NCBI GenBank assembly: GCA_032027205.1
Contig: JAVSMN010000001.1
Span: 3,537,418 to 3,601,417, forward strand
DNA length: 64,000 nt
Source: Zeimonas sp032027205
GTDB taxonomy: Bacteria; Pseudomonadota; Gammaproteobacteria; Burkholderiales; Burkholderiaceae_E
Reading direction: 5' to 3'
Below are positions 15,908 to 25,761 of this stretch, in pieces (the stretch's first letter is position 1; each line of letters opens with the position of its first letter). The position numbers were made by a program, and so were the translations under genes. The notes below the pieces were generated by a model. That model did not search any database. It was not told the DNA's origin and was given only the letters and a program-made list of their open reading frames with translations.

Positions 15908-18900
15908 ATGTCCGCCTACCTGACGCTGGCCGGCGCCCCGGCCTTGTCCGCGTTTCGCCTCGCCCGCCTGCTCGAGCGCCTGGCCGCGATCGATCCGCGC
16001 GCCGGCGCCGTGCACGCGCGCTACTGCTATTTCGCCTGGTTCGACCGCGAGCCGACGCCGGACACGCGCGCGCGCCTCGTCGAGTTGCTGGAGGCGGTGC
16101 GTAGCGACCCCTCCGCCACGCAGGCTCCAGGGCAAGCCTTGTGGGTCGTTCCACGCATCGGCACCGTCTCGCCGTGGGCGAGCAAGGCGACCGACATTGC
16201 GCACAGCTGCGGCTTCGACGGCGTGCGCCGCATCGAGCGCGGCATCGAGTACCGGATCGAGGCCCGAGCGAAGTTGGGCGGCCTGCTGCGTGGCGCGCAG
16301 ATCGAAGACGACGTGCTCGCGCGCCTGGGCGCCGTGCTGCACGACCGGATGACCGAAAGCCTGCTGCTCGCGCCGCCCGATCCGCGCGAGTTTTTCGCGT
16401 CGCTGCCCGGCAAGCCGATGCGACACGTGCCGGTGCTCGCGCAGGGACGCGGGGCGCTCGAGCGCGCCGACGCCGAGTTGGGGCTGGCGCTGTCCGACGA
16501 CGAGATCGACTACCTGCTCGACGCCTTCGTCACCGCCGGTCGCGATCCCACCGACGTCGAGCTGATGATGTTCGCGCAGGCGAACTCCGAGCACTGCCGG
16601 CACAAGATCTTCAACGCGAGCTGGAGCGTCGACGGCGAGAAGCGCGACGAGACGCTGTTCGGCATGATCCGCAGCACGCACGCAGCCAACCCGCACGGCA
16701 CCGTCGTCGCCTACGCCGACAACGCGGCGATCCTCGAAGGCGACGCGGCGCGGCGCTTCCATCCCGACGCCACCGCCAACGGCCGTTACGTCTCGGGCGA
16801 GCGGCGCACGCACGCGCTGCTGAAGGTCGAGACGCACAACCATCCGACGGCGATTTCGCCATTCCCGGGCGCCGCCACCGGCGCCGGAGGAGAGATCCGC
16901 GACGAGGGCGCCACCGGCCGCGGCGCGAAGCCGAAGTTCGGCCTGACCGGCTTCACCGTGTCGAACCTGCGCATCGACCGTTACGTGCAACCGTGGGAGG
17001 AGGGCGGACCGGGGGCGCCCGATCGCATCGCCTCGCCGCTGCAGATCATGATCGAGGGGCCGATCGGCGGCGCCTCGTTCAACAACGAATTCGGCCGGCC
17101 GAACCTGCTCGGCTACTTCCGCACCTACGAGCAGCCGGTCGAAGGCCGGCTGCGCGGCTATCACAAGCCGATCATGATCGCCGGCGGCGTCGGCGCGATC
17201 GACGACACGCTCACCCACAAGCTCGACCTGCCGCCTGGCGCGCTGCTCGTACAGCTCGGCGGCCCCGGCATGCGCATCGGCCTGGGCGGCGGCGCCGCCT
17301 CGAGCATGGGCGCCGGAACGAACACCGCGCAGCTCGATTTCGACTCGGTGCAGCGCGGCAACCCCGAGATGCAGCGCCGCGCGCAGGAAGTGCTCGACCG
17401 CTGCTGGGAGCTCTACGAGCGCAACCCGATCCTGTCGTTGCACGACGTCGGCGCGGGCGGGCTGTCGAACGCCTTCCCCGAACTCGTCTACGGAGCGGCG
17501 CGCGGCGCGCGCTTCGATCTGCGCAAGGTGCCGCTCGAGGAATCGGGTCTGTCGCCGGCCGAGATCTGGTCGAACGAATCGCAGGAGCGCTACGTGCTCG
17601 CGATCGCGCCCGATTCGCTCGCGCTTTTCGATCATCTGTGCCGACGCGAGCGTTGTCCGTACGCGGTCGTCGGCACCGTCTCGGAAGACCGGCAACTCGT
17701 CGTCGAAGCCGCGGCCGGTGGCGTGCAGCCCGACGCGGGCGCCCTCGAGCTCGCCGTCGACATGCCGATCGACGTGCTGCTCGGCAAGCCGCCGCGCATG
17801 CATCGCGAAGCGCATCGTCGCGCGCGCACGCTCGCGCCGCTCGATCTCGCCGGCATCGCGCTGCAAGACGCCGTCGAGCGCGTGCTGCGCATGCCCGCGG
17901 TTGCCAGCAAGGCCTTCCTCGTGACGATCGGCGACCGCAGCGTGGGCGGACTGTGCTCGCGCGATCCACTGGTCGGTCCATGGCAGGTGCCGGTGTCCGA
18001 CTGCGCGGTCGGCCTCGTCGACTACGACGGTTACCGTGCCGAGGCGCTGGCGATGGGCGAGCGCACGCCGCTGGCGGTCATCGATCCGCGCGCCGCCTCG
18101 CGCATTGCCGTCGCCGAGACGGTGACGAACCTCGCGGGGGCGCCGATCGGCTCGCTCGCGCAGATCAAGCTATCGGCGAACTGGATGGCCGCCTGCGGCG
18201 ATCCGGCCGAGGACGCCGACCTCTTCGACGCGGTCGAGGCCTGCGCGTCGCTGTGCCGGGCGCTCGGGCTGGCAATTCCGGTCGGCAAGGATTCGCTGTC
18301 GATGCGCACGCGCTGGCAGGGCGACGCTTCGCCGGCGGCGGTTTCGCAGGCGGGCGCCTCGAAATCGGGGCCGCGCGAAGTGCACGAGGTGCTCGCGCCG
18401 GTTTCGCTCGTCGTCAGCGGCTACGCACCGGTGAGCGACGCGCGCCGCGTGCTCACGCCGCAACTCGTGCGTGACGTCGATTCGGTGCTGATCCTCGTCG
18501 ACCTCGGCGCCGGCCGCCAGCGCATGGGCGCCTCGGCGCTCGCCCAGGCCTGGGGCCTGGTCGGCAACGAGGCGCCCGATCTCGACGATCCGCAGCGCCT
18601 CGCGAGCTTCTTCGCGGCGATCCAGCAACTGAACGCCGACGGGCAACTGCTCGCCTATCACGACGTCTCCGACGGCGGTCTCTTTGCGACCGTCTGCGAG
18701 ATGGCCTTCGCCGGGCACTGCGGCGTGGGCCTGAACGTCGACCTGTTGACCATCGACCAGTACGTCGCCGACTGGGGCGACTACAAGATTCGTCCCGAGC
18801 AGGTCGCCGTGCAGCGCGACGAACGCACGCTGAAGGCGCTGTTCTGCGAGGAGCCCGGCGCCGTGCTGCAGGTACGCGCCGACGCGCGCGACGCAGTGCT

Positions 18901-19957
18901 CGGCGTGCTGCGCGAGCACGGCCTGTCGACGATGTCGCACGTGATCGGCAAGCCGCAGGCGCACGACACGATCGACGTCTGGCGCGACGGGCGTCGCGTC
19001 TATCGCCAGCCGCGCCCGACGCTGCAGCGTATCTGGAGCGAGACCAGCGCGCGCATCGCTTCGCTGCGCGACGATCCCGACTGCGTGATCGAGGAGTTCG
19101 AGCGCATCGAGCGCAACGACGACCCGGGGCTGCACGTTGCGTTGCGCTTCGATCCGAACGCCGATGTCGCGGCGCCGTACGTTTCGCGCGGCGCACGTCC
19201 GCGCATCGCGATCCTGCGCGAGCAGGGCGTCAACAGCCAGACCGAAATCGCCGCGGCCTTCGATCGCGCCGGTTTCGAGAGCTTCGACGTGCACATGACC
19301 GACCTGTTTGCCGGCCGGCACCGTCTCGCCGACTTCCGCGGCCTGGTCGCCTGCGGCGGCTTCTCCTTCGGCGACGTGCTCGGCGCCGGCAGCGGCTGGG
19401 CGAAATCGATTCTCTACAACGCGAAGATGGCCGAGCAGTTCGCGCTCTTCTTCCAGCGACCCGACACCTTCACGCTCGGCGTGTGCAACGGCTGCCAGAT
19501 GTTGTCGCAGCTGAACTCGATCATCCCGGGCGCCGCCGCGTGGCCGCGCTTCGTGCGCAACCGCTCCGAGCAGTACGAAGCGCGCTTCTCGATGGTCGAG
19601 GTGCTCGAGTCGCCGTCGGTGCTGTTCGCCGGCATGACGGGCAGTCGCATGCCGATCGCCGTGGCGCACGGCGAGGGGCGGGCGCAGTTCGCCTCCGACG
19701 AGCAGCGCGCGCGGGCCGTTGCGTCGCTGCGCTTCGTCGAGAACGACGGCACGGCGGCCGAACGCTATCCGGCGAACCCGGGCGGCTCGCCGGGTGGGCT
19801 TACCGGCTTCACCAGCGACGACGGTCGCGCGACGATCCTGATGCCGCACCCCGAGCGCGTCTTCCGCACGATCCAGATGAGCTGGCGCGACCCGTCGCTC
19901 GGCGAGGATTCGCCGTGGATGCGCCTTTTTCGCAACGCCCGCGTCTGGGTGGGCTGA
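15908..19957 (+). CDS. purL: Phosphoribosylformylglycinamidine synthase (single-chain PurL)
   Basis: The fourth step of purine synthesis: FGAR, glutamine and ATP give FGAM. The 1349-residue chain matches the large one-gene form of gamma- and betaproteobacteria. It has an N-terminal PurS-like part, two synthetase halves (MMFAQANSEHCRHKIFNA, VETHNHPTAISPFPGAATG, then LGLAIPVGKDSLSMRTRW, YHDVSDGGLFATVCEMAF) and a C-terminal glutamine amidotransferase domain from about residue 1097. That domain shows the nucleophile Cys in LGVCNGCQMLSQ and the His-Glu pair in MPHPERVFR. The gene appears intact and has its own upstream -10 element. Confidence 0.97.
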   Translation: MSAYLTLAGAPALSAFRLARLLERLAAIDPRAGAVHARYCYFAWFDREPTPDTRARLVELLEAVRSDPSATQAPGQALWVVPRIGTVSPWASKATDIAHSCGFDGVRRIERGIEYRIEARAKLGGLLRGAQIEDDVLARLGAVLHDRMTESLLLAPPDPREFFASLPGKPMRHVPVLAQGRGALERADAELGLALSDDEIDYLLDAFVTAGRDPTDVELMMFAQANSEHCRHKIFNASWSVDGEKRDETLFGMIRSTHAANPHGTVVAYADNAAILEGDAARRFHPDATANGRYVSGERRTHALLKVETHNHPTAISPFPGAATGAGGEIRDEGATGRGAKPKFGLTGFTVSNLRIDRYVQPWEEGGPGAPDRIASPLQIMIEGPIGGASFNNEFGRPNLLGYFRTYEQPVEGRLRGYHKPIMIAGGVGAIDDTLTHKLDLPPGALLVQLGGPGMRIGLGGGAASSMGAGTNTAQLDFDSVQRGNPEMQRRAQEVLDRCWELYERNPILSLHDVGAGGLSNAFPELVYGAARGARFDLRKVPLEESGLSPAEIWSNESQERYVLAIAPDSLALFDHLCRRERCPYAVVGTVSEDRQLVVEAAAGGVQPDAGALELAVDMPIDVLLGKPPRMHREAHRRARTLAPLDLAGIALQDAVERVLRMPAVASKAFLVTIGDRSVGGLCSRDPLVGPWQVPVSDCAVGLVDYDGYRAEALAMGERTPLAVIDPRAASRIAVAETVTNLAGAPIGSLAQIKLSANWMAACGDPAEDADLFDAVEACASLCRALGLAIPVGKDSLSMRTRWQGDASPAAVSQAGASKSGPREVHEVLAPVSLVVSGYAPVSDARRVLTPQLVRDVDSVLILVDLGAGRQRMGASALAQAWGLVGNEAPDLDDPQRLASFFAAIQQLNADGQLLAYHDVSDGGLFATVCEMAFAGHCGVGLNVDLLTIDQYVADWGDYKIRPEQVAVQRDERTLKALFCEEPGAVLQVRADARDAVLGVLREHGLSTMSHVIGKPQAHDTIDVWRDGRRVYRQPRPTLQRIWSETSARIASLRDDPDCVIEEFERIERNDDPGLHVALRFDPNADVAAPYVSRGARPRIAILREQGVNSQTEIAAAFDRAGFESFDVHMTDLFAGRHRLADFRGLVACGGFSFGDVLGAGSGWAKSILYNAKMAEQFALFFQRPDTFTLGVCNGCQMLSQLNSIIPGAAAWPRFVRNRSEQYEARFSMVEVLESPSVLFAGMTGSRMPIAVAHGEGRAQFASDEQRARAVASLRFVENDGTAAERYPANPGGSPGGLTGFTSDDGRATILMPHPERVFRTIQMSWRDPSLGEDSPWMRLFRNARVWVG

Positions 19958-19967
19958 CACCAGAACC

Positions 19968-20013
19968 GCCCGCGAGCGCGGGCCACGACACCCCATCGCC
20001 CGCACGCGCGGGC
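19968..20013. repeat. Twin hairpins between purL and ybiT
   Basis: Two near-identical stem-loops stand in tandem: GCCCGCGAGCGCGGGC at 19968-19983, and GCCCGC/GCGGGC around a 4-nt loop at 19998-20013. The following GGCCA is shared too, so this looks like a duplicated unit of about 30 bp. It starts 11 bp past the purL stop and ends 14 bp before the next ATG. It has no T-run and may stabilise or partly terminate the purL message. Confidence 0.5.
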
Positions 20014-20027
20014 CATAAGCGAATCGA

Positions 20028-21689
20028 ATGCTCTCCGCAGTCAACATCACGATGCAGTTCGGGGCCAAGCCCCTGTTCGAGAACGTCAACGCCAAGTTCG
20101 CCGACGGCAACCGCTATGGCCTGATCGGCGCCAACGGTTCGGGCAAGTCGACCCTGATGAAGATCCTCGGCGGCGACCTCGAGCCGTCGGGCGGGCAGGT
20201 CGTGCTCGAGCCGAACGTGCGCCTGGGCAAGCTGCGCCAGGACCAGTTCGCCTTCGAGGACCGGCGCGTGCTCGACGTCGTGCTGATGGGACACGTCGAG
20301 ATGTGGGCCGCGATGAGCGAACGCGACGCGATCTACGAGAACGCCGACGCAAGCGAAGACGACTACATGCACGCCGCCGAACTCGAGGCGAAGTTCGCCG
20401 AGTACGGCGGCTACACGGCCGAGGCGCGCGCCGGCGAGCTGCTGCTCGGGCTGGGCATTCCGGTCGAGCAGCACGCCGGACCGATGCGCGAGATCGCGCC
20501 GGGCTGGAAGCTGCGCGTGCTGCTCGCGCAGGCGCTGTTCTCCGACCCCGACGTGCTGCTGCTCGACGAGCCGACGAACAACCTGGACATCGACACCATC
20601 CGCTGGCTCGAGTCGGTGCTCAACGATCGCGATTCGACGATGGTGATCATCTCGCACGATCGCCACTTCCTGAACGCCGTGTGCACGCACATGGCGGATC
20701 TCGACTACCGCGAGCTGCGCGTCTACCCCGGAAACTACGACGACTACATGCTCGCTTCGGCGCAGGCGCGTTCACGTCTCGTTTCGGCGAACGACCGCGC
20801 GAAGGAGCGCATCGCCGAGCTGCAGGAGTTCGTGCAGCGCTTTGCCGCGAACAAGGCGAAGGCGCGCCAGGCCACCTCGCGCCAGAAGCTGATCGCCAAG
20901 ATCCGCAGCGAGACGGTCGAGGTGAAGCCGTCGTCGCGCCAGAGTCCGTACATCCGCTTCGAGCAGATCAAGCCGATGCACCGGCAGGCGCTCGAGGTCG
21001 AGAACCTCGGCTATCGCTATCCGGGGGCCGACGCGCCGGTGTTCTCCGGCTTCTCGACGATCTTCGACGCGGGCGATCGCGTGGCCATCGTCGGCGCCAA
21101 CGGCGCCGGCAAGACGACGCTGCTGCGCGCGATGCTCGGCGTCGAACGAGGCGGCGTCGCGCCCGGCGGCGGGCTCGCGCCGGGCAAGGGCGGGGGGCTC
21201 GCGCCCACCGCGGGCGAGGCGCGCTGGTCGGAGAACGCCGACGTCGGCTACATGGCGCAGGACGTGCACCCGGACTTCGAGTCCGACCGTACGCTCACCG
21301 ATTGGCTGTCGTACTACACGCAGCCGGGCGACGACGAGCAGACGCTGCGCAGCATCCTCGGACGCATGCTGTTCTCGGGCGACGAGGTGCGAAAGCCGGT
21401 GCGCGTGCTCTCGGGCGGCGAGATGCACCGGATGAGCTTCGGGCGCCTGATGCTCGGCCGGCACAACGTGCTGATGCTCGATGAGCCGACCAACCACCTC
21501 GACATGGAGTCGATCGAGTCGCTGCAATACGCACTCGAGAAGTATCCGGGCACGATCTTCGTTGTTTCGCACGACCGCCAGTTCGTCGACGCGATCGCCA
21601 CGCGCGTCCTCGAGGTGCGCACGGGCGGCGAGATCATCGATTGGCGCGGCGACTACGAGTCGTATCTCGCCAGCCAGGGCATCGAATAG
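20028..21689 (+). CDS. ybiT: ABC-F ATPase, YbiT subfamily
   Basis: A soluble ABC-F protein of 553 residues with two ATPase domains and no membrane segments; family members act on ribosomes. The opening MLSAVNITMQFGAKPLFENV and KLRQDQFAFEDRRVLDVVLMGHVEMW are characteristic of YbiT. Domain 1 has GANGSGKSTLMKILGGDLEP and LLLDEPTNNLDIDT; the linker runs through RQATSRQKLIAKIRSE; domain 2 has GANGAGKTTLLRAMLG, LSGGEMHRMSFGRLMLG and LMLDEPTNHLDMES. Odd: right after Walker A of domain 2 (about residues 375-396) is a Gly/Ala/Pro insert with three GG(V/L)AP units, absent from the usual YbiT. Confidence 0.9.
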   Translation: MLSAVNITMQFGAKPLFENVNAKFADGNRYGLIGANGSGKSTLMKILGGDLEPSGGQVVLEPNVRLGKLRQDQFAFEDRRVLDVVLMGHVEMWAAMSERDAIYENADASEDDYMHAAELEAKFAEYGGYTAEARAGELLLGLGIPVEQHAGPMREIAPGWKLRVLLAQALFSDPDVLLLDEPTNNLDIDTIRWLESVLNDRDSTMVIISHDRHFLNAVCTHMADLDYRELRVYPGNYDDYMLASAQARSRLVSANDRAKERIAELQEFVQRFAANKAKARQATSRQKLIAKIRSETVEVKPSSRQSPYIRFEQIKPMHRQALEVENLGYRYPGADAPVFSGFSTIFDAGDRVAIVGANGAGKTTLLRAMLGVERGGVAPGGGLAPGKGGGLAPTAGEARWSENADVGYMAQDVHPDFESDRTLTDWLSYYTQPGDDEQTLRSILGRMLFSGDEVRKPVRVLSGGEMHRMSFGRLMLGRHNVLMLDEPTNHLDMESIESLQYALEKYPGTIFVVSHDRQFVDAIATRVLEVRTGGEIIDWRGDYESYLASQGIE

Positions 21690-21696
21690 CGACGCC

Positions 21697-22377
21697 GTGG
21701 CGCGGATCCTCGTCATCGAAGACGATCCGGTGATCGGCGCCAACGTCTGCGATTTCCTGAACGCGCGTGGCCATGCCTGCGACTACGCGGGCGACGGCTA
21801 CTTCGGACTGGCGCTCGCTGCGCAGCAGGCGCCGGAACTCGTCGTGCTCGACCTGAACCTGCCGCGCCTCGACGGCCTGGAGTGCTGCCGGCGCTTGCGC
21901 AGCGAGTTGCACTGCGATGCGCCGGTGATCATGCTCACCGCGCGCGACGAACTCGAAGACAAGCTGGCGGGCTTCGACGCCGGCGCCGACGACTACCTGG
22001 TCAAGCCGTTCCAGCTACCCGAGCTCGCCGTGCGCGTCGACGCGCTGCTCCGGCGCGCGCACGGGCGCGCCCTCACCGGCGTCATCGTCGCCGGGCGCAT
22101 CCGCATCGATCGCGAGGCGCGCAGCGTGCGCGTCGACGACATCGAGCTGCGCCTTTCGCCCAAGCCGCTGCGCCTGCTCGAGGTGCTCGCCGAGCGTCCC
22201 GACAAGGTGTTCTCGCGCGAGGCGCTCGAGCGCGCAATCTGGGGCGAGGACGCATTCCGCGACGAGGCGCTGCGCACGCTCGTCGCCGCCACGCGGCGTG
22301 CTTTCGCGCAGGCCGGCAGCGCGCTCGATCCGATCGAGACGCTACACGGCCACGGCTATCGCCTGCGCGCGCAATGA
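21697..22377 (+). CDS. OmpR-family response regulator
   Basis: The 226-residue protein has a receiver domain starting ILVIEDDPVIGANV (acidic pocket), a phospho-acceptor Asp in VVLDLNLPRLDG, Thr in MLTARDE and Lys in DDYLVKPFQLPE. A C-terminal winged helix follows (LRLSPKPLRLLEVLAERPD, then HGHGYRLRAQ). It starts at GTG 7 bp after the ybiT stop; no ATG fits the beginning of the receiver fold. The stop overlaps the kinase ATG (ATGA). It is likely to control envelope genes, possibly the sulfatase gene downstream, which is inference from position. Confidence 0.88.
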   Translation: MARILVIEDDPVIGANVCDFLNARGHACDYAGDGYFGLALAAQQAPELVVLDLNLPRLDGLECCRRLRSELHCDAPVIMLTARDELEDKLAGFDAGADDYLVKPFQLPELAVRVDALLRRAHGRALTGVIVAGRIRIDREARSVRVDDIELRLSPKPLRLLEVLAERPDKVFSREALERAIWGEDAFRDEALRTLVAATRRAFAQAGSALDPIETLHGHGYRLRAQ

Positions 22378-23666
22378 GTTCGCGCATCGGCGCGCGCCCG
22401 TCGCTGCGCCGGCAGCTCGCCTGGTGGTTCACCGCACTCGCGCTGGTCGTGGCGATCGCGCAGGCGGCGCTCGTCTACTGGAGCGCCGAGCGCTGGGAGG
22501 AGCAGTTGATCGACGCGGTGGCGGCCGAGCAGTTGCGACTGAGCATGGCGCAGTACGCGCAGGATCCGGCGCTCGCCGCTCCGAACACGGCCGACATGCG
22601 GCTCTTCGTGGCCGGTCCCGGCGAGACGGCGTCGCTGCCGGCGTACCTCGCGCAGGTGCCTCCGTCGTCCGGCGCCTACGAGATCTTCCCGTCGCCCGGC
22701 ATCGAGTACCACGTTGCCGTCGGCGAGCGCGACGGACGGCGCTTCTACCTCGTCTACGACGTGGCCGAGCACGAGCAACGGAAGAACAACGTGCTCGCGA
22801 TCCTCGCTGCGTCGGTGATCGCGATCGCGCTGGCCGTGCTGGCCGCAGGCGACCGCATCGCGCGCCGGCTCACCGCCGACCTCGAGCGGTTGGCGCGCGC
22901 CGTGCGCGGAGAATCGGCGGCGGGCGGGCAGCACGCCGAGGCGCCGGTGCCCCCCGGTCGGCTGGTCGGCCTCGCGCGGCACGCCGAATCGGCCGAACTC
23001 GCGGCGGCGCTGGATGAACGGCGACGTCGGCTCGATGCGGCGCTGGCGCGCGAACGTGCCTTCTCCGCGGCTGCCAGCCACGAGTTGCGCACGCCGTTGA
23101 TGCAGGCGGTGTCCGCGGTAGACCTGCTCGATTCGGCACCGCTCGAGCCGCAGCAGCGCTCGCGCGTCGCGCAGCTTCGCTCGAGCCTTGCCGAAATCAC
23201 GCGGCTGACGACGGGACTGCTGCGCGCGGCGCGCGGCGCCGCGGCGGGTACGAGTCCGATCGAGGTCGCGCCGCTCGTCGACGACGTGTTCGCCCATCTG
23301 CAAGCCGAGGCGCGAGCACGAGCGATCGCGCTGCAGTCCTCGGTGCCCCCTGGGGCCGAGCTGCGCGCGGACCGCGACGTGCTGTGGGTGGTGCTCGTGA
23401 ACCTGGTTCGCAACGCGATCCGCCACAGCGGCGGAGAGCGCGTCGAGGTGCAGGTGGATGCGTGCACGCTCGTCGTGCGGGACGACGGCCGCGGATTCGA
23501 CGCGACCAGCGAGCCCGCGCAGCGACGGCGCGTCGGCGACGACGCGCCGTCGTCGATCGGCCTGGGCCTGAGCATCGTCGAGCGCATCTGCGAAGGGGCG
23601 GGCTGGACCATCGCGATCGACAGCAACGCGCGCAGCGGCACCCGGGTGACGGTCGTTCTCGGCTGA
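22374..23666 (+). CDS. Sensor histidine kinase
   Basis: The partner of the upstream regulator, 430 residues. A membrane helix near residues 15-35, a periplasmic domain of about 100 residues and a second helix near 142-162 are followed by the dimerisation helix. Its phospho-acceptor is His236 in FSAAASHELRTPLMQAVSAV. The ATPase domain has NLVRNAIRHSGG (N box), VVRDDGRGFD (G1) and SIGLGLSIVERICEG (G2). Organisation is QseC/PhoQ-like, but the periplasmic sensor region gives no clue to the signal. Confidence 0.88.
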   Translation: MSSRIGARPSLRRQLAWWFTALALVVAIAQAALVYWSAERWEEQLIDAVAAEQLRLSMAQYAQDPALAAPNTADMRLFVAGPGETASLPAYLAQVPPSSGAYEIFPSPGIEYHVAVGERDGRRFYLVYDVAEHEQRKNNVLAILAASVIAIALAVLAAGDRIARRLTADLERLARAVRGESAAGGQHAEAPVPPGRLVGLARHAESAELAAALDERRRRLDAALARERAFSAAASHELRTPLMQAVSAVDLLDSAPLEPQQRSRVAQLRSSLAEITRLTTGLLRAARGAAAGTSPIEVAPLVDDVFAHLQAEARARAIALQSSVPPGAELRADRDVLWVVLVNLVRNAIRHSGGERVEVQVDACTLVVRDDGRGFDATSEPAQRRRVGDDAPSSIGLGLSIVERICEGAGWTIAIDSNARSGTRVTVVLG

Positions 23667-23733
23667 CCTCGCGCTTACGTTTTTCTCGCAAGCCCGGCGG
23701 GTCGCGCTCACGGCCGACGGTGCATCGTGCGCC

Positions 23734-25740
23734 ATGCTTCGGATGCCCCCGCTAGCTCGCCGCCTCGCGCGTCGCCTTTCACGCTCCGTTGCGCGGAGCG
23801 AGTCGCTGTCCCACCAGGCCTGCGTCGATTCGGTGGCGATCTTCGCGCTGCTGCTCGCCGTATGGACGACGACGCGGATCGTCCTGGTCGCGCTTGCCTG
23901 GCCCGATCTCGACGCGAAACCGTTCCGCTTGTTGCCGGTTTTCGGGCGCGGCTTCGCCACCGATGCGCTGCTCGCCCTGTCGGTCGCATGCGCGCTGCTT
24001 GCGCTGCGCGCGCTGACGCACGCCGGGCCGCGTCGTGGCGCACTGTCGCGCGCAACGCGTGCCGCTCGCCTGTCGATCGCCGCCTCGGCAATCGCCTTCG
24101 TCGCGGTCGCCGAAGTCCTGTTCTGGGACGAGTTCTCGACGCGATTCAACTTCATCGCCGTCGACTATCTCGTCTACACGACCGAGGTCGTCGGCAACAT
24201 CCGCGAGTCGTATCCGCTCGGGCGGCTCCTCGGCGGGGTGGCGGCGGCCGGAGTCGCCGCCGCGTGGCTGCTCGCCCGGTGGCGCCCGGTTCGGCTGCAA
24301 CCCGCGTGGCCCGTGGGCGGGCGGCTCGCCGTCTCGCTGATCGCGATCGTCGTCGCAGTGCTCGCCGGGCGCCTGGCAATCGGCGTCAACGATGCGAGCG
24401 CATCGGCGCCGTCGCTGCGCGTGGACGTTCGCGCACAGGAGCTCGCTCGCAATGGACTGGCGAGCTTCGTCGCAGCGCTGCGCGACAACGAACTGTCGTT
24501 TCGCCGCTTCTACGCGACGATCGACGATGCCCGCGCGCTGCGCCTTGCCGGTCCGTGGCCACGACCGCAGCCCGCGCCCGCATTCGAGCGCGTGGCCGCC
24601 AGGCCCGCGCCGGCGGTGCCGCGTCACGTCGTCGTGATCCAGGTCGAAAGCCTCAGCGCCGATTACCTCGGCGTCTTCGGCAATCCTCACGGTCTCACCC
24701 CGCATCTCGATCGGCTCGCGCGCGAGGGGATCAGCTTCACGCAGCTGTATGCGACCGGCACCCGGACGGTTCGCGGGCTCGAGGCGCTGTCGATCGGTCT
24801 GCCGCCGATGCCCGGGCAGTCGATCGTTCGGCGCCCCGACAACGCCGGACTGCAGACGCTGGGCGGCGTGCTGCGCGAGCACGGCTTCGAGGCAACGTTC
24901 CTGTACGGCGGCTACGGATATTTCGACAACATGAACGCGTACTTCGCGGCCAACGGCTATCGGGTGCGCGATCGAAGCGACATTCCCGGCGAGCGCATCG
25001 GCTTCGCCAACATCTGGGGGATTGCCGACGAGTATCTGTTCGACGACGCCCTCGAGCAGATGGACCGCGCCACGCGCCGCGGCCGCCGGCAGTTGCTGCA
25101 CCTGATGACGACGTCGAACCATCGCCCGTACAGCTATCCGGACGGCCGCATCGACATTGCGTCGAAGACCGGACGCGCCGGGGCGGTGAAGTACACGGAC
25201 TGGGCGATCGGCCGCTTCCTGGAAGCGGCGCGCAGTCGACCGTGGTTCGCCGAGACCCTGTTCCTCGTCGTCGCCGACCACTGCGGGTCGGTCGCCGGCA
25301 AGACGCGTATCCCGCCGCAGCGCTACCGGATACCGGCGATCCTCTACTGGCCGGGTCACCTCGCGCCGCGCGAGATCGCCGCGCTGTCGAGCCAGATCGA
25401 CCTGCCGCCGACGATCACCGCGCTGCTCGGCGTCGACGAAGGCGGCCGCTTCTTCGGACAGGACCGTCTCGTCGCATATCCGCAGGAGCGCGCGTTCCTC
25501 GGGAACTACCAGGAAGTCGGACTGCTGACGCCCGGCGAACGCGGCGAGCGCGATCTCGTCGTGCTCTCGCCGCGCCGGCACGTCGAGCAATACCGCATCG
25601 CCCGCGACGGCAGCCAGCGCGCCGTGGCCGTCGATCCCGAGAAGGCCGAGCAAACCGTCGCGCAGTACCAGTTCGCCGACACGCTGTTGCGCACGGGTCG
25701 CTATCGGTTGACGCCGGCGGTCCGTCTGCCGCCGCAGTGA
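23734..25740 (+). CDS. LtaS-like membrane sulfatase/phosphoglycerol transferase family protein
   Basis: A 668-residue inner-membrane protein: about five N-terminal helices (to residue 225), then a large periplasmic alkaline-phosphatase-fold domain. That domain has HVVVIQVESLSADYLGVFG with the metal-binding Glu, GTRTVRGLEALSIGLPPMPG with the likely nucleophile Thr, and LFLVVADHCGS with the metal Asp-His pair. The family includes lipoteichoic acid synthases and enzymes that move phosphoglycerol or phosphoethanolamine onto periplasmic glycans. In a Gram-negative cell a role in modifying glucans or lipid A is more likely. It follows the two-component genes by 67 bp on the same strand, so co-regulation is plausible. 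Confidence 0.8.
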   Translation: MLRMPPLARRLARRLSRSVARSESLSHQACVDSVAIFALLLAVWTTTRIVLVALAWPDLDAKPFRLLPVFGRGFATDALLALSVACALLALRALTHAGPRRGALSRATRAARLSIAASAIAFVAVAEVLFWDEFSTRFNFIAVDYLVYTTEVVGNIRESYPLGRLLGGVAAAGVAAAWLLARWRPVRLQPAWPVGGRLAVSLIAIVVAVLAGRLAIGVNDASASAPSLRVDVRAQELARNGLASFVAALRDNELSFRRFYATIDDARALRLAGPWPRPQPAPAFERVAARPAPAVPRHVVVIQVESLSADYLGVFGNPHGLTPHLDRLAREGISFTQLYATGTRTVRGLEALSIGLPPMPGQSIVRRPDNAGLQTLGGVLREHGFEATFLYGGYGYFDNMNAYFAANGYRVRDRSDIPGERIGFANIWGIADEYLFDDALEQMDRATRRGRRQLLHLMTTSNHRPYSYPDGRIDIASKTGRAGAVKYTDWAIGRFLEAARSRPWFAETLFLVVADHCGSVAGKTRIPPQRYRIPAILYWPGHLAPREIAALSSQIDLPPTITALLGVDEGGRFFGQDRLVAYPQERAFLGNYQEVGLLTPGERGERDLVVLSPRRHVEQYRIARDGSQRAVAVDPEKAEQTVAQYQFADTLLRTGRYRLTPAVRLPPQ

Positions 25741-25761
25741 TCCCGCCGCGTTGATCCCGCC

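Noticed and set aside
18170..20110. Minus-strand 646-codon frame across the end of purL
   Set aside because: The plus strand holds conserved PurL amidotransferase motifs; the minus frame has low-complexity Arg/Ala/Glu composition and no start signal.
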